Of a DNA stretch of 64,000 bases, positions 39,812 through 47,344 are shown in pieces. Made by a program: the position numbers and the translations under genes. This DNA comes from Sphingomonas panni (GTDB lineage: Bacteria; Pseudomonadota; Alphaproteobacteria; Sphingomonadales; Sphingomonadaceae). The notes beneath the pieces are model-generated. The model did not search any database and was not told where the DNA came from. It saw nothing but the letters and a program-made list of their open reading frames with translations. Location: the NCBI RefSeq assembly GCF_022664435.1, contig NZ_JAKREU010000007.1:203421-267420 (forward strand), in the 5' to 3' direction. Every line of letters begins with the position of its first letter. Positions within the stretch are counted from its first letter, which is position 1.

Positions 39812-41394
39812 GCGACTTCTCGCGGCGCGGAGTCATGGCGGGCGCGGCGCTGGGCGGCGCGCTCTCCGCGCTGCCCGCCACGGGACTGGCGGCTCCGGTC
39901 GCCGCCCCCACGCCCCGGCGCGGCTATGATAACCAGCGGATCGCCGATCTGGGCGACGGGCGCTTTCTCAATCCGCTGATGGCCGGCGACCATCCCGATC
40001 CGACGATCCTGAAGGATGGTCGCGATTATTACATGACCTTCTCCACCTTCGATTCCTATCCGGGGCTGGTCATCTGGCATTCGCGCGATCTGGTGAACTG
40101 GACCCCGCGCACGGCGGCGCTCAGGACCAATATCGGGTCGGTCTGGGCGCCCGAGCTGACGAAGCATAAAGGGCGCTACTATCTCTACGTGCCCACCAAG
40201 AACCCGACGACCAGCTGGGTGATCTGGGCCGATCACATCGATGGCCCATGGTCCGAACCGATCGACCTGAAGCTGCATGATCATATCGATCCGGGCCATG
40301 TGGTGGGGGAGGACGGGTCGCGCTGGCTGTTCCTGTCGGGCGGCGACCACATTCGCCTGTCCGACGACGGCCTGTCGACGATGGGGCAGGTCGAGCATGT
40401 CTACGACCCGTGGCGCTATCCCGACAGCTGGGACGTCGAAGGGTTCAGCCCGGAAGGACCGAAGGTCACGCGGCGCGGCGACTGGTTCTACCTCGTCACG
40501 GCGGTGGGCGGCACGGCGGGGCCGCCCACCGGCCATATGGTGATCGCCGCCCGCTCGCGGTCGATCCATGGGCCGTGGGAGCATCATCCCGGCAACCCGA
40601 TCGTCCGCACGACCTCGCGCGACGAAAAATGGTGGTCGCGCGGCCATGCGACGTTGGTCGAGGGGCCGGACGGCAGCTGGTGGTCGGTCTACCACGGCTA
40701 TGAAAACGGCTATTGGACGCTGGGGCGACAGGCGTTGCTCGATCCGGTCGAATGGACTCCCGATGGCTGGTTCCGCATGGCCGGCGGCGACCTGTCCCGC
40801 CCGCTGCCCAAGCCGCGCGGCGGACAGGCGGTGCGCCACGGCCAGCCGCTGTCCGATGATTTTACGACGCTGGCGCTCGGCACCAAATGGAACTTCTTCC
40901 GCCCCACGCCGGAGGATCGCGCGCGGGCAAGGGTGCAGGATGGCGTGCTGCTGCTCGATGCGCGGGGCAAGGCACCGTCGGACGGCGCGCCGCTGCTGCT
41001 GATCGCGGGCGACACAAGCTATCGCTTCGAATGCGATATCGAGATCGCCTCCGGTGGCACCGCCGGGCTGATCCTGTTCTACGACGACAGGCTCTATTGC
41101 GGCCTCGGCTTCGACGAACAGCGTTTCGTCACCCACCAATATGGCATCGAACGCGGGCGGCCCGCGAACCCACTTGGCCGCCGGATGCGGATGCGCGTCA
41201 CCAACGACCGTCATATCGTGTCCTTCCACACCAGCGGCGACGGCGGCACGACGTGGCAGCGGTTCGACCGGGGGATGGAGGTGTCGGGCTATCACCACAA
41301 TGTCCGCGGCGGCTTCCTGATGCTGCGGCCGGGGCTGTATTCGGCGGGTGCCGGCACCGCCCGCTTCCGCGACTTCCGGTTCACGGCGCTGTAG
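39808..41394 (+). CDS. Glycoside hydrolase family 43 protein with C-terminal beta-sandwich
   Basis: A 528-residue exported enzyme. A twin-arginine-type signal (SRRGVMAGAALGGALSALPA) precedes a five-bladed GH43 propeller: DHPDPTILKDGRDYYMTFST with the catalytic base Asp, GSVWAPEL, and VEGFSPEGPKV with the likely acid Glu, then TLVEGPDGSWWSVYHGYE. The C-terminal third (about 345-528) is a concanavalin-like beta-sandwich with FRPTPEDRARA, FYDDRLYCGLGFDE and RFRDFRFTAL, as in beta-xylosidases. The GTG start overlaps the receptor stop. Probably removes arabinose or xylose side chains from pectin or xylan; exact specificity unknown. Confidence 0.92.
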   Translation: MSDFSRRGVMAGAALGGALSALPATGLAAPVAAPTPRRGYDNQRIADLGDGRFLNPLMAGDHPDPTILKDGRDYYMTFSTFDSYPGLVIWHSRDLVNWTPRTAALRTNIGSVWAPELTKHKGRYYLYVPTKNPTTSWVIWADHIDGPWSEPIDLKLHDHIDPGHVVGEDGSRWLFLSGGDHIRLSDDGLSTMGQVEHVYDPWRYPDSWDVEGFSPEGPKVTRRGDWFYLVTAVGGTAGPPTGHMVIAARSRSIHGPWEHHPGNPIVRTTSRDEKWWSRGHATLVEGPDGSWWSVYHGYENGYWTLGRQALLDPVEWTPDGWFRMAGGDLSRPLPKPRGGQAVRHGQPLSDDFTTLALGTKWNFFRPTPEDRARARVQDGVLLLDARGKAPSDGAPLLLIAGDTSYRFECDIEIASGGTAGLILFYDDRLYCGLGFDEQRFVTHQYGIERGRPANPLGRRMRMRVTNDRHIVSFHTSGDGGTTWQRFDRGMEVSGYHHNVRGGFLMLRPGLYSAGAGTARFRDFRFTAL

Positions 41395-41416
41395 GGAAGA
41401 GGAGGCGCAAAAAAAG

Positions 41417-41499
41417 CGTCACCCCAGCGAAGGCTGGGGTCTCAACCGGCTCTTGTCCCGTGCTATCACCGGGAGATCCCAGCCTTCGCTGGGATGACG
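41417..41499. repeat. Head-to-head repeat pair (family C)
   Basis: Left arm CGTCACCCCAGCGAAGGCTG (41417-41443) and inverted right arm (41471-41499) with stem ATCCCAGC / GCTGGGAT. These are the same two stem variants as in the pair at 34517-34600, in swapped order. It separates the GH43 gene from the MHS transporter gene. Confidence 0.85.
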
Positions 41500-41596
41500 G
41501 TCGTGGCGAAATTCCCTCACCGCCCCCGTACGCATTACCGAACCGGCTTGCCCCCCGTCCGATAACCGGCCACCACCGCCCTCGAAGGGAATGGCG

Positions 41597-42859
41597 ATGC
41601 ACGACGACGGCACGCGACACGGCATTTCGCGGCGGTCGATGGGGATCGCGGCCTTTTCGACGGTCGTCGAATGGTACGACTTCACCCTCTACCTCTATCT
41701 CGCCACGCTGTTGTCGCGGGTATTCTATGGCGGGGGCGCGGCGTCGCTGGCGGTGACGCTGGGCGGGTTCGCGGTGTCCTATCTGATGCGGCCGCTGGGT
41801 GCGCTGGCGTTCGGGCAGGTCGGCGACCGGTTCGGGCGGCGGCGGATGATGCTGCTGTCGATGGCATTGATGACCTTCGCCATGCTCGGCATCGCGCTGC
41901 TGCCGACGCGCGCCGCGATCGGGCCGGCGGCGGGGTGGCTGTTGCTGGCGCTTCGCTGCGTCATGGCCTTCTCGGTCGGGGGCGAATATACCGGGGTCGT
42001 CGCCTATCTCTACGAAGGGGCGCGCCCGAACCGGCGCGGGCTGGTCACCTCCTCGGCCTCGGCCGCCAGCGAAGTCGGCGGATTGCTGGCGGTCGGCATC
42101 TCGGCGGCGGTCGTCTCGGCGCTGCCCACCGCACAGCTGGAGGCGTGGGGCTGGCGCATCCCCTTCTTCCTCGGTGCCGCACTGGCGGCGACCATCGGCA
42201 TCGCGCGATCGACGTTGCAGGAATCGCCCGAGTTCGAGCGACAGCAACGCGACGGGTCGGTGCCCGCGAACCCGATCGGCCATGCGCTGACCCACCACCG
42301 CGCCGCCATCGCGCGGGGCTTCGCGATTTCGGCGCTGGGGTCGATCACCTATTATGTCGGCATCGTCTATGTCCCCTCGTTCCTGACCAGTACCGGTGCG
42401 ATGGGCGAAGGCGCGGCGCTGTGGCTGGCGACCGCCGCCGCCGTGATGGTGATCGCGGTGACGCCGCTGGTCGGGCTGCTGTCCGATCATGTCGGGCGCA
42501 AGCCGGTGCTGATCGCCATCTGCATCGCCGCCGCGATCCTGCCGATGACGATGTTCGCGTGGATGGCGGGCGCGGGATCGTCCGCGCTGATCGGCGCGCT
42601 GGTGCTGGCGGCATTGGGCGGGGCGATGAGCGCGGTCGGCGCGGTCGCGACTGCCGAGCAACTGCCGGGTGAGGGCCGGCTCAGCGGGCTGGCGCTGGGC
42701 GCGACGGCGGCCACCGCGATCTTCGGCGGGCTGACCCCGCTCGTCTCGCACTGGCTGCTCGAATGGACCGGATGGGTGATGGTGCCGGGCGCGATGATCG
42801 CGGTCGTCGCGCTGGCGGTCGCCCCGGCGCTGCTCACCCTGCGCGAAGCCCCGCGCTGA
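41597..42859 (+). CDS. MHS-family (ProP-like) major facilitator transporter
   Basis: A 420-residue inner-membrane protein with 12 predicted helices and the metabolite:H+ symporter signature: STVVEWYDFTLYLYLATLL, YLMRPLGALAFGQVGDRFGRRRMM, FSVGGEYTGVVAYLYEGAR and VGLLSDHVGRKPVL. Members import small organic or aromatic acids, or osmolytes. The ATG at 41597 is preferred to the ATG at 41591 because GAAGGGA directly abuts the first but is six bases from the second. The next gene is a MarR regulator and then an O-demethylase cluster, which fits uptake of an aromatic acid. Confidence 0.88.
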   Translation: MHDDGTRHGISRRSMGIAAFSTVVEWYDFTLYLYLATLLSRVFYGGGAASLAVTLGGFAVSYLMRPLGALAFGQVGDRFGRRRMMLLSMALMTFAMLGIALLPTRAAIGPAAGWLLLALRCVMAFSVGGEYTGVVAYLYEGARPNRRGLVTSSASAASEVGGLLAVGISAAVVSALPTAQLEAWGWRIPFFLGAALAATIGIARSTLQESPEFERQQRDGSVPANPIGHALTHHRAAIARGFAISALGSITYYVGIVYVPSFLTSTGAMGEGAALWLATAAAVMVIAVTPLVGLLSDHVGRKPVLIAICIAAAILPMTMFAWMAGAGSSALIGALVLAALGGAMSAVGAVATAEQLPGEGRLSGLALGATAATAIFGGLTPLVSHWLLEWTGWVMVPGAMIAVVALAVAPALLTLREAPR

Positions 42860-42916
42860 AGCCCGATCCGCGATTTGGATTTGACGCGGTTCGCGGAACA
42901 TGGCTTGCCCGTCGCC

Positions 42917-43369
42917 ATGACCGAACCGCACCCCCATACAAGGACGCTCGGCCGGCTGGTCGGCTATCGCCTGCGCCGCGCCTCCGCCGTCTTTGCCAGC
43001 GATTTCGCCGTGACGCTGGAGGGCACCGGCATCCGCCAGATCCCGATGGGCATCCTGGCGGTCGTCGCCGACAATCCGGGGATCAACCAGGGCACGGTCG
43101 GCCGCCTGCTGGGCATCAAGCGCGCCAATATGGTGCCGCTGATCAACGAGTTGATCGAGGCCGGGTTGATCGTCCGCGAAACCGACCCGACCGATCGCCG
43201 TGCCTTCACCCTCGCTTTGTCGGACGCCGGCACGCAGCTGCTCGCCGAATGCGTCGCCCGGATCGAGGCGCATGAGGAACGATTGCTGTCGGACTTCACC
43301 GCCGCCGAAAAGGCGACTTTGCTCGACCTGCTGGAACGGATCGAACAGCGGGCGGTGACGACGGACTGA
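42917..43369 (+). CDS. MarR-family transcriptional regulator
   Basis: A 150-residue winged-helix regulator with RLVGYRLRRASAVFASDF, the recognition part GTVGRLLGIKRANMVPLINELIEAGLIVRE and the wing DPTDRRAFTLALSDAG typical of MarR proteins. Such regulators often sense phenolic acids. It starts 57 bases after the transporter gene and is probably co-transcribed with it; the convergent ferredoxin gene ends 4 bases away. Targets could be the transporter and the demethylase, but no operator was identified. Confidence 0.9.
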   Translation: MTEPHPHTRTLGRLVGYRLRRASAVFASDFAVTLEGTGIRQIPMGILAVVADNPGINQGTVGRLLGIKRANMVPLINELIEAGLIVRETDPTDRRAFTLALSDAGTQLLAECVARIEAHEERLLSDFTAAEKATLLDLLERIEQRAVTTD

Positions 43370-43373
43370 CCCT

Positions 43374-43682
43374 TCAGTCCTCCGGCGCGATCGCCACGCG
43401 CAGCCCGTCGAACACCGCGATCTGGCACGACAGGCGCGACCGTTCGGTGCGCGTGGGCGATCCGTCGAGCAGGTCGTCCTCGTCCATCGACATCGGCGGC
43501 AACCGGGTCAGGTCGCCGGCATCGACATAGACGTGACAGGTCGCGCACGAACAGCATCCGCCGCAGATCGCCGGCAGTTCGTCGATCCCGCCATCGCGGA
43601 TCGCCTCCATCACCGACAGGCCGACCTGCGCGTCGATGGCGCGCACCGATCCGTCGCGCGTGGTTACCGTCAGCATCGGCAT
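43374..43682 (-). CDS. [2Fe-2S] ferredoxin
   Basis: A 102-residue adrenodoxin/putidaredoxin-type ferredoxin that passes electrons from the reductase to the oxygenase. The cluster ligands are visible as Cys40, Cys46, Cys49 (pattern C-x5-C-x2-C in [10 protein letters not shown]) and Cys86 in SRLSCQI. The ATG at 43682 overlaps the reductase stop (TGATG); a GTG one codon upstream and an ATG two codons downstream are alternatives. It is the third gene of the operon oxygenase-reductase-ferredoxin. Confidence 0.94.
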   Translation of the reverse strand: MPMLTVTTRDGSVRAIDAQVGLSVMEAIRDGGIDELPAICGGCCSCATCHVYVDAGDLTRLPPMSMDEDDLLDGSPTRTERSRLSCQIAVFDGLRVAIAPED

Positions 43683-44914
43683 CACAACAACTCCTTGAGC
43701 GGCACGGTGGCATCCGCCAGCCGGTCGCGCGGCGGCGATGCGCCCTGCTCGACCAGCTTGCGCCCCTGCACATAGTCGCGCGTTACATTGACGCAGTCGA
43801 GCGCGATCACCTGCCCCCGCTTCAGATAGACGATCGAAAAGGCGCGCGCGGCCATGTCGCCACGGATCACCGCATCGTCATGGCCGATCGACAGCCCGAC
43901 CGTCTGCAACCGCAGATCATATTGGTTCGACCAGAACCAGGGTAGCGCGCCATGCGGGGCCGCGTCGCCGGTCGCGATCAGCGTCGCAACGGTCGTCGCC
44001 TGATCGTTGGCGTTCTGCACGCTTTCGACGCGAAGAACCGCATCCTCGGCAAAGCGGTTCGCCTGCGCCGCGCAGTCGCCGATGGCGTAGATATCGGGCA
44101 GCGTGGTGCGACACCAAGCATCGACCTCCACCCCATTGCCGCCCGCCGCGCCCGCCGCCAGCAGCGGTTCGACCGCCGGCACGATGCCGATGCCGACGAT
44201 CACCATCCCGCACGCGACCGCGCCGCCATCGGCGGTCCGCACCGACAGCCCACCGGCATCGCCCCGCTCGACGCACTCGACCGTCACCCCGGTACGCAGG
44301 TCGACGCCCGCCGCGCGATGCTCCGCTTCGTAGAAGGCCGACAGCGGCGCCCCGGCGACCCGCGCCAATACCCGGTCCTGCGCCTCCAGCAGCGTCACCT
44401 GCTTGCCGAACTTGGTCAGCACCGCCGCCGCTTCCAGCCCGATATAGCCGCCGCCGATGATGCAGACCCGCGTCACGGCGTCCAGTTCGGCCATGATCGC
44501 ATCGACATCGGCGCGGGTGCGGACGCCATGGATACCGGGCAGGTCGTGCCCGCCGCACGTCAGCCGGCGGGGGCTGCCCCCGGTCGCCCAGATCATCTGG
44601 CCATAGCCGAATGCCGCGCCGCCATCGGTTTCGACCCGGTGCGCCGCGGCATCGATCCGCACGACCCGCTGCCCCAGCAGCAGCTCGACCGACCGTTCCA
44701 TCCAGAAGCTTTCGGGACGGATCAGGATGCGATCGAACGCCTTGTCCCCGGCCAGATACTCCTTCGACAAAGGCGGCCGTTCATAGGGCGGATCGGCTTC
44801 GTCGCCCAGGATCGCGATGCTGCCGGCAAACCCCTTTTGCCGCAGCGCGATCGCCGCCTGCGCCCCGCCATGGCCACCGCCGACGATCAGCACGTCGAAC
44901 CGACGCTCGCTCAT
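43682..44914 (-). CDS. FAD-dependent ferredoxin reductase
   Basis: A 410-residue NAD(P)H:ferredoxin oxidoreductase of the class that serves oxygenases and P450s. It has a Rossmann FAD site ([19 protein letters not shown]), [13 protein letters not shown], the NAD site ([21 protein letters not shown]) and the second FAD motif ([11 protein letters not shown]), followed by [15 protein letters not shown]. It takes electrons from NADH to the [2Fe-2S] ferredoxin encoded next to it. Its ATG overlaps the oxygenase stop by four bases (ATGA). Confidence 0.94.
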   Translation of the reverse strand: MSERRFDVLIVGGGHGGAQAAIALRQKGFAGSIAILGDEADPPYERPPLSKEYLAGDKAFDRILIRPESFWMERSVELLLGQRVVRIDAAAHRVETDGGAAFGYGQMIWATGGSPRRLTCGGHDLPGIHGVRTRADVDAIMAELDAVTRVCIIGGGYIGLEAAAVLTKFGKQVTLLEAQDRVLARVAGAPLSAFYEAEHRAAGVDLRTGVTVECVERGDAGGLSVRTADGGAVACGMVIVGIGIVPAVEPLLAAGAAGGNGVEVDAWCRTTLPDIYAIGDCAAQANRFAEDAVLRVESVQNANDQATTVATLIATGDAAPHGALPWFWSNQYDLRLQTVGLSIGHDDAVIRGDMAARAFSIVYLKRGQVIALDCVNVTRDYVQGRKLVEQGASPPRDRLADATVPLKELL

Positions 44915-46014
44915 TCGGCTTCGACCTGTTCGCGCGCGATCGCCCGCTCGATCATCAGCCGCGACCGTACGCCGCCGGCATCGATGTTCAGCTTCAGCAG
45001 CTTGCGGTCGGGAAATTGCGTCAGGTTGCGCTGCTGCTGTTCGAGCATGTCGAGATCCTCCGAGAAGATCTTCCCCTGCCCTTCGCGGATCGTTTCGGTC
45101 AACGCCGCGTCATCGACCGCGAACTGCCGCGCCATGCCCCAGAAATACCAGTGCGACGTCTCCGTCTCCGGCGTGATGAAGTCGACGACGATGCTCGCCG
45201 CCTTCCTGTCCGCCGGCGCGTCGTACCCGCCCTCGCCCTGCAACGCGACGCCGACCTCGATCATCACATGGCTCGGCAGGCTGAAGCGGCACTTCTGCCA
45301 CCGGTCGACGACGGCATCTTCGGGCAATCCCGCCCCCCGCAGTGCCATCTGCCAGAAGGGCGGCGCGGTCACCCCGTCCATCGTCCGGCTGGTGACGACT
45401 TCGTCCGGTGTGACCTCGGTCTTGACCGGCGCCTCGTCGATCTCCTTCTGCCCGATGCTGCTCGCATGGACATAGGTTTCGTGGGTCAGGTCCATCAGGT
45501 TGTCGATCATCAGCCGGTAATCGCACGCGATATGGAACAGCCCCCCGCCATAGGCCCACTCGGTGCTTTCCGCCCAGGGGAGCGGATGCAGCTTGTCCGC
45601 CGACGCCTGTTCGGGATCGCCCGGCCACACCCAGACGAAGCCATAGCGTTCGATCACCGGGAAATTCCGCGCCGCGGGAAACTTGCCGACCTGCTGCCCC
45701 GGCATATTGTCCGGTCGCCCTTTGCAGTTCAGCGCCAGCCCGTGATAGCCGCACACGATCGTGTCGCCGCGCACGAAGCCCAGCGACAGCGGCGCGCCGC
45801 GATGCGGGCAGAAATCCTCCAGCGCGACCACGCCGCCGCTCTCGGGTCGGAAGAACACCATGCGCCGCCCGGTGATCTGGCGCGCCAGCGGCTTGTCCGT
45901 GACTTCGGCGGCGGTCGCCGCGACATACCATGCGTTGACCGGCCAGGTGGCGCGCGGGGTCTCGGCGGCTTTGCTACGCGGTTTCGGCGGGGCGATGAGC
46001 GTGTCGGTGGTCAT
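44911..46014 (-). CDS. vanA: Rieske oxygenase, vanillate O-demethylase type
   Basis: Oxygenase that O-demethylates vanillate (or a close methoxy-aromatic acid) to protocatechuate and formaldehyde. In 367 residues it has the Rieske centre Cys69-x-His71 ... Cys88-x2-His91 and the mononuclear iron site Asn172-x2-Asp175-x2-His178-x4-His183. The N-terminus [21 protein letters not shown] is typical of VanA. Instead of the usual VanB fused reductase, a separate reductase and ferredoxin follow, as in dicamba and DDVA demethylases, so the exact methoxy substrate is uncertain. The start MTTDTL was chosen; the upstream in-frame ATG adds 14 residues. Confidence 0.85.
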   Translation of the reverse strand: MTTDTLIAPPKPRSKAAETPRATWPVNAWYVAATAAEVTDKPLARQITGRRMVFFRPESGGVVALEDFCPHRGAPLSLGFVRGDTIVCGYHGLALNCKGRPDNMPGQQVGKFPAARNFPVIERYGFVWVWPGDPEQASADKLHPLPWAESTEWAYGGGLFHIACDYRLMIDNLMDLTHETYVHASSIGQKEIDEAPVKTEVTPDEVVTSRTMDGVTAPPFWQMALRGAGLPEDAVVDRWQKCRFSLPSHVMIEVGVALQGEGGYDAPADRKAASIVVDFITPETETSHWYFWGMARQFAVDDAALTETIREGQGKIFSEDLDMLEQQQRNLTQFPDRKLLKLNIDAGGVRSRLMIERAIAREQVEAE

Positions 46015-46083
46015 GTCCTGCTCCTGTCCGGCCGTTCGCGACGGCTCTCGATCCATGACGCGATCGTATCAGTCGGACATGCC

Positions 46084-46120
46084 ATAAGCATCGCACATCA
46101 TGCTTATACCCGGTATAAGC
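46084..46120. promoter_or_regulatory. Perfect palindrome between vanA and its LysR gene
   Basis: GCTTATACC-C-GGTATAAGC (46102-46120) is a perfect 9+1+9 inverted repeat containing an LTTR-type T-N11-A core, eight bases upstream of the LysR start. A second element, ATAAGCA (46084-46090), pairs with TGCTTAT (46101-46107), sharing half of the palindrome. This is the expected operator of the LysR protein controlling both divergent genes. Confidence 0.7.
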
Positions 46121-46127
46121 CTTGGAT

Positions 46128-47075
46128 ATGCAGCTGCTCGACCTCAACCTGCTTCGTGTTCTCGACGCACTGTTTTCGCACGGCAGCGTATCGGCGGCGG
46201 CCCGGTCGCTCGGCCTGACCCAGCCGGGGGTCAGCATCGCGCTGCGCCGTCTGCGCGAACATTTCGGCGACGAGCTGTTCGTGCGACAGGGCGGCGCGAT
46301 GGTACCGACCGCCTTGGCCGGATCATTGCGCGAACCGGTGCTGCGAACGCTGGCGACGATCCAGTCCGAAATCCTGCCCGCCGGGCGGTTCGACCCCGCC
46401 CGTTCCGACCGCAGCTTCACCATCAGCCTGTCGGATCTGGGCGACCTGGTGTTCCTGCCCGATCTGATGGCGCGACTGCGGGAGCGGGCACCGGGGGTGA
46501 CGGTACGGTCGGTCGCGGCCGATCCCGCCCGGCTGATCGACGGCATGGCGCAGGGCACGATCGACCTCGCCATCGGCCACCTGACCGAAGCCAGTTCCGC
46601 CAGCCTGTTCGAACAGACCCTGTTCGTGCAGCATTTCGTCTGTCTGGTGCGCGGCAGTCATCCGACGATCGGCGACACGCTGTCGCTCGACCAGTTCCTC
46701 GCCGCCGACCATATCGTCGTGGCGCAGGAGGGGCGCAGCCAGGAACGGTTCGAACGGCACGTCCGCGAACTGGGCCTGGAGCGCCGCATCGCGCTGCATT
46801 CGCCGCATTTCATGAGCGTGCCGCTGCTGGTCGCCGGGTCCGACATGATGACGGTGGTGCCGCAGGCGGTGGGCCGCATCTATGCGCGGCTGCTGGGGCT
46901 GAAGTTCCTGCCGCTGCCCTTCGCCGTGCCCGGCGTCGAGCTGCGCCAATTCTGGCACCGGCGCTCGCACACCGACCCGGCGGTGTCGTGGCTGCGCAAG
47001 CTGGTCGCCGAATGCTTCATCGGCCGCGATCCAACGCAGGCACCGGACTCGGTCTTTTGGGCCGATTACAACTAG
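46128..47075 (+). CDS. LysR-family transcriptional regulator (likely of the vanA operon)
   Basis: A 315-residue LTTR with the N-terminal winged helix LDLNLLRVLDALFSHGSVSAAARSLGLTQPGVSIALRRLREHFGDELFVRQGGAMVPT and a PBP-like effector domain (SDRSFTISLSDLGDLVFLPDLMARL). The effector domain start and the FWADYN C-terminus resemble NodD/LinR-like LTTRs. The start ATG at 46128 is preferred to a TTG two codons upstream, which lies next to the palindrome. Divergent from vanA with a perfect palindrome between them, it most likely activates or represses the demethylase in response to an aromatic acid. Confidence 0.93.
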   Translation: MQLLDLNLLRVLDALFSHGSVSAAARSLGLTQPGVSIALRRLREHFGDELFVRQGGAMVPTALAGSLREPVLRTLATIQSEILPAGRFDPARSDRSFTISLSDLGDLVFLPDLMARLRERAPGVTVRSVAADPARLIDGMAQGTIDLAIGHLTEASSASLFEQTLFVQHFVCLVRGSHPTIGDTLSLDQFLAADHIVVAQEGRSQERFERHVRELGLERRIALHSPHFMSVPLLVAGSDMMTVVPQAVGRIYARLLGLKFLPLPFAVPGVELRQFWHRRSHTDPAVSWLRKLVAECFIGRDPTQAPDSVFWADYN

Positions 47076-47109
47076 GACCGATCGATAGTCGGGGACGATC
47101 GGGGATTCT

Positions 47110-47207
47110 CGTCATTCCCGCGCAGGCGGGAATCCATAACCGCTAACGTTTCGGCTGGATGGGCGACGCTGGCGCATATGGACTCCCGCCTATGCGGGAG
47201 TGACGAT
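47110..47207. repeat. Head-to-head repeat pair (family B)
   Basis: Left arm (47110-47137): CGTCATTCCCGCGCAGGCGG plus GAATCCAT. Right arm (47176-47207) is its inverted copy with stem ACTCCCGC / GCGGGAGT, so both sides of the stem have changed together. GANTC sites GAATC and GACTC lie in the two arms. It separates the convergent LysR and receptor genes. Confidence 0.85.
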
Positions 47208-47344
47208 AGGGAATCTGGCAATCGTCTTGCGAACCGACCCTGTGATCGGCCCTGCCAAGCAGGCCCATGCGCGGGCACGGTGAAGGTGCGATGTAGGATC
47301 GGACAGCCGACCGGAGCGGCACCCTGCCGCCCCGGCCCTCCGCA

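Noticed and set aside
41391..41596. GH43 and MHS transporter genes as one operon
   Set aside because: A strong repeat pair with two hairpins lies in the gap of about 200 bases, so separate transcription is more likely.
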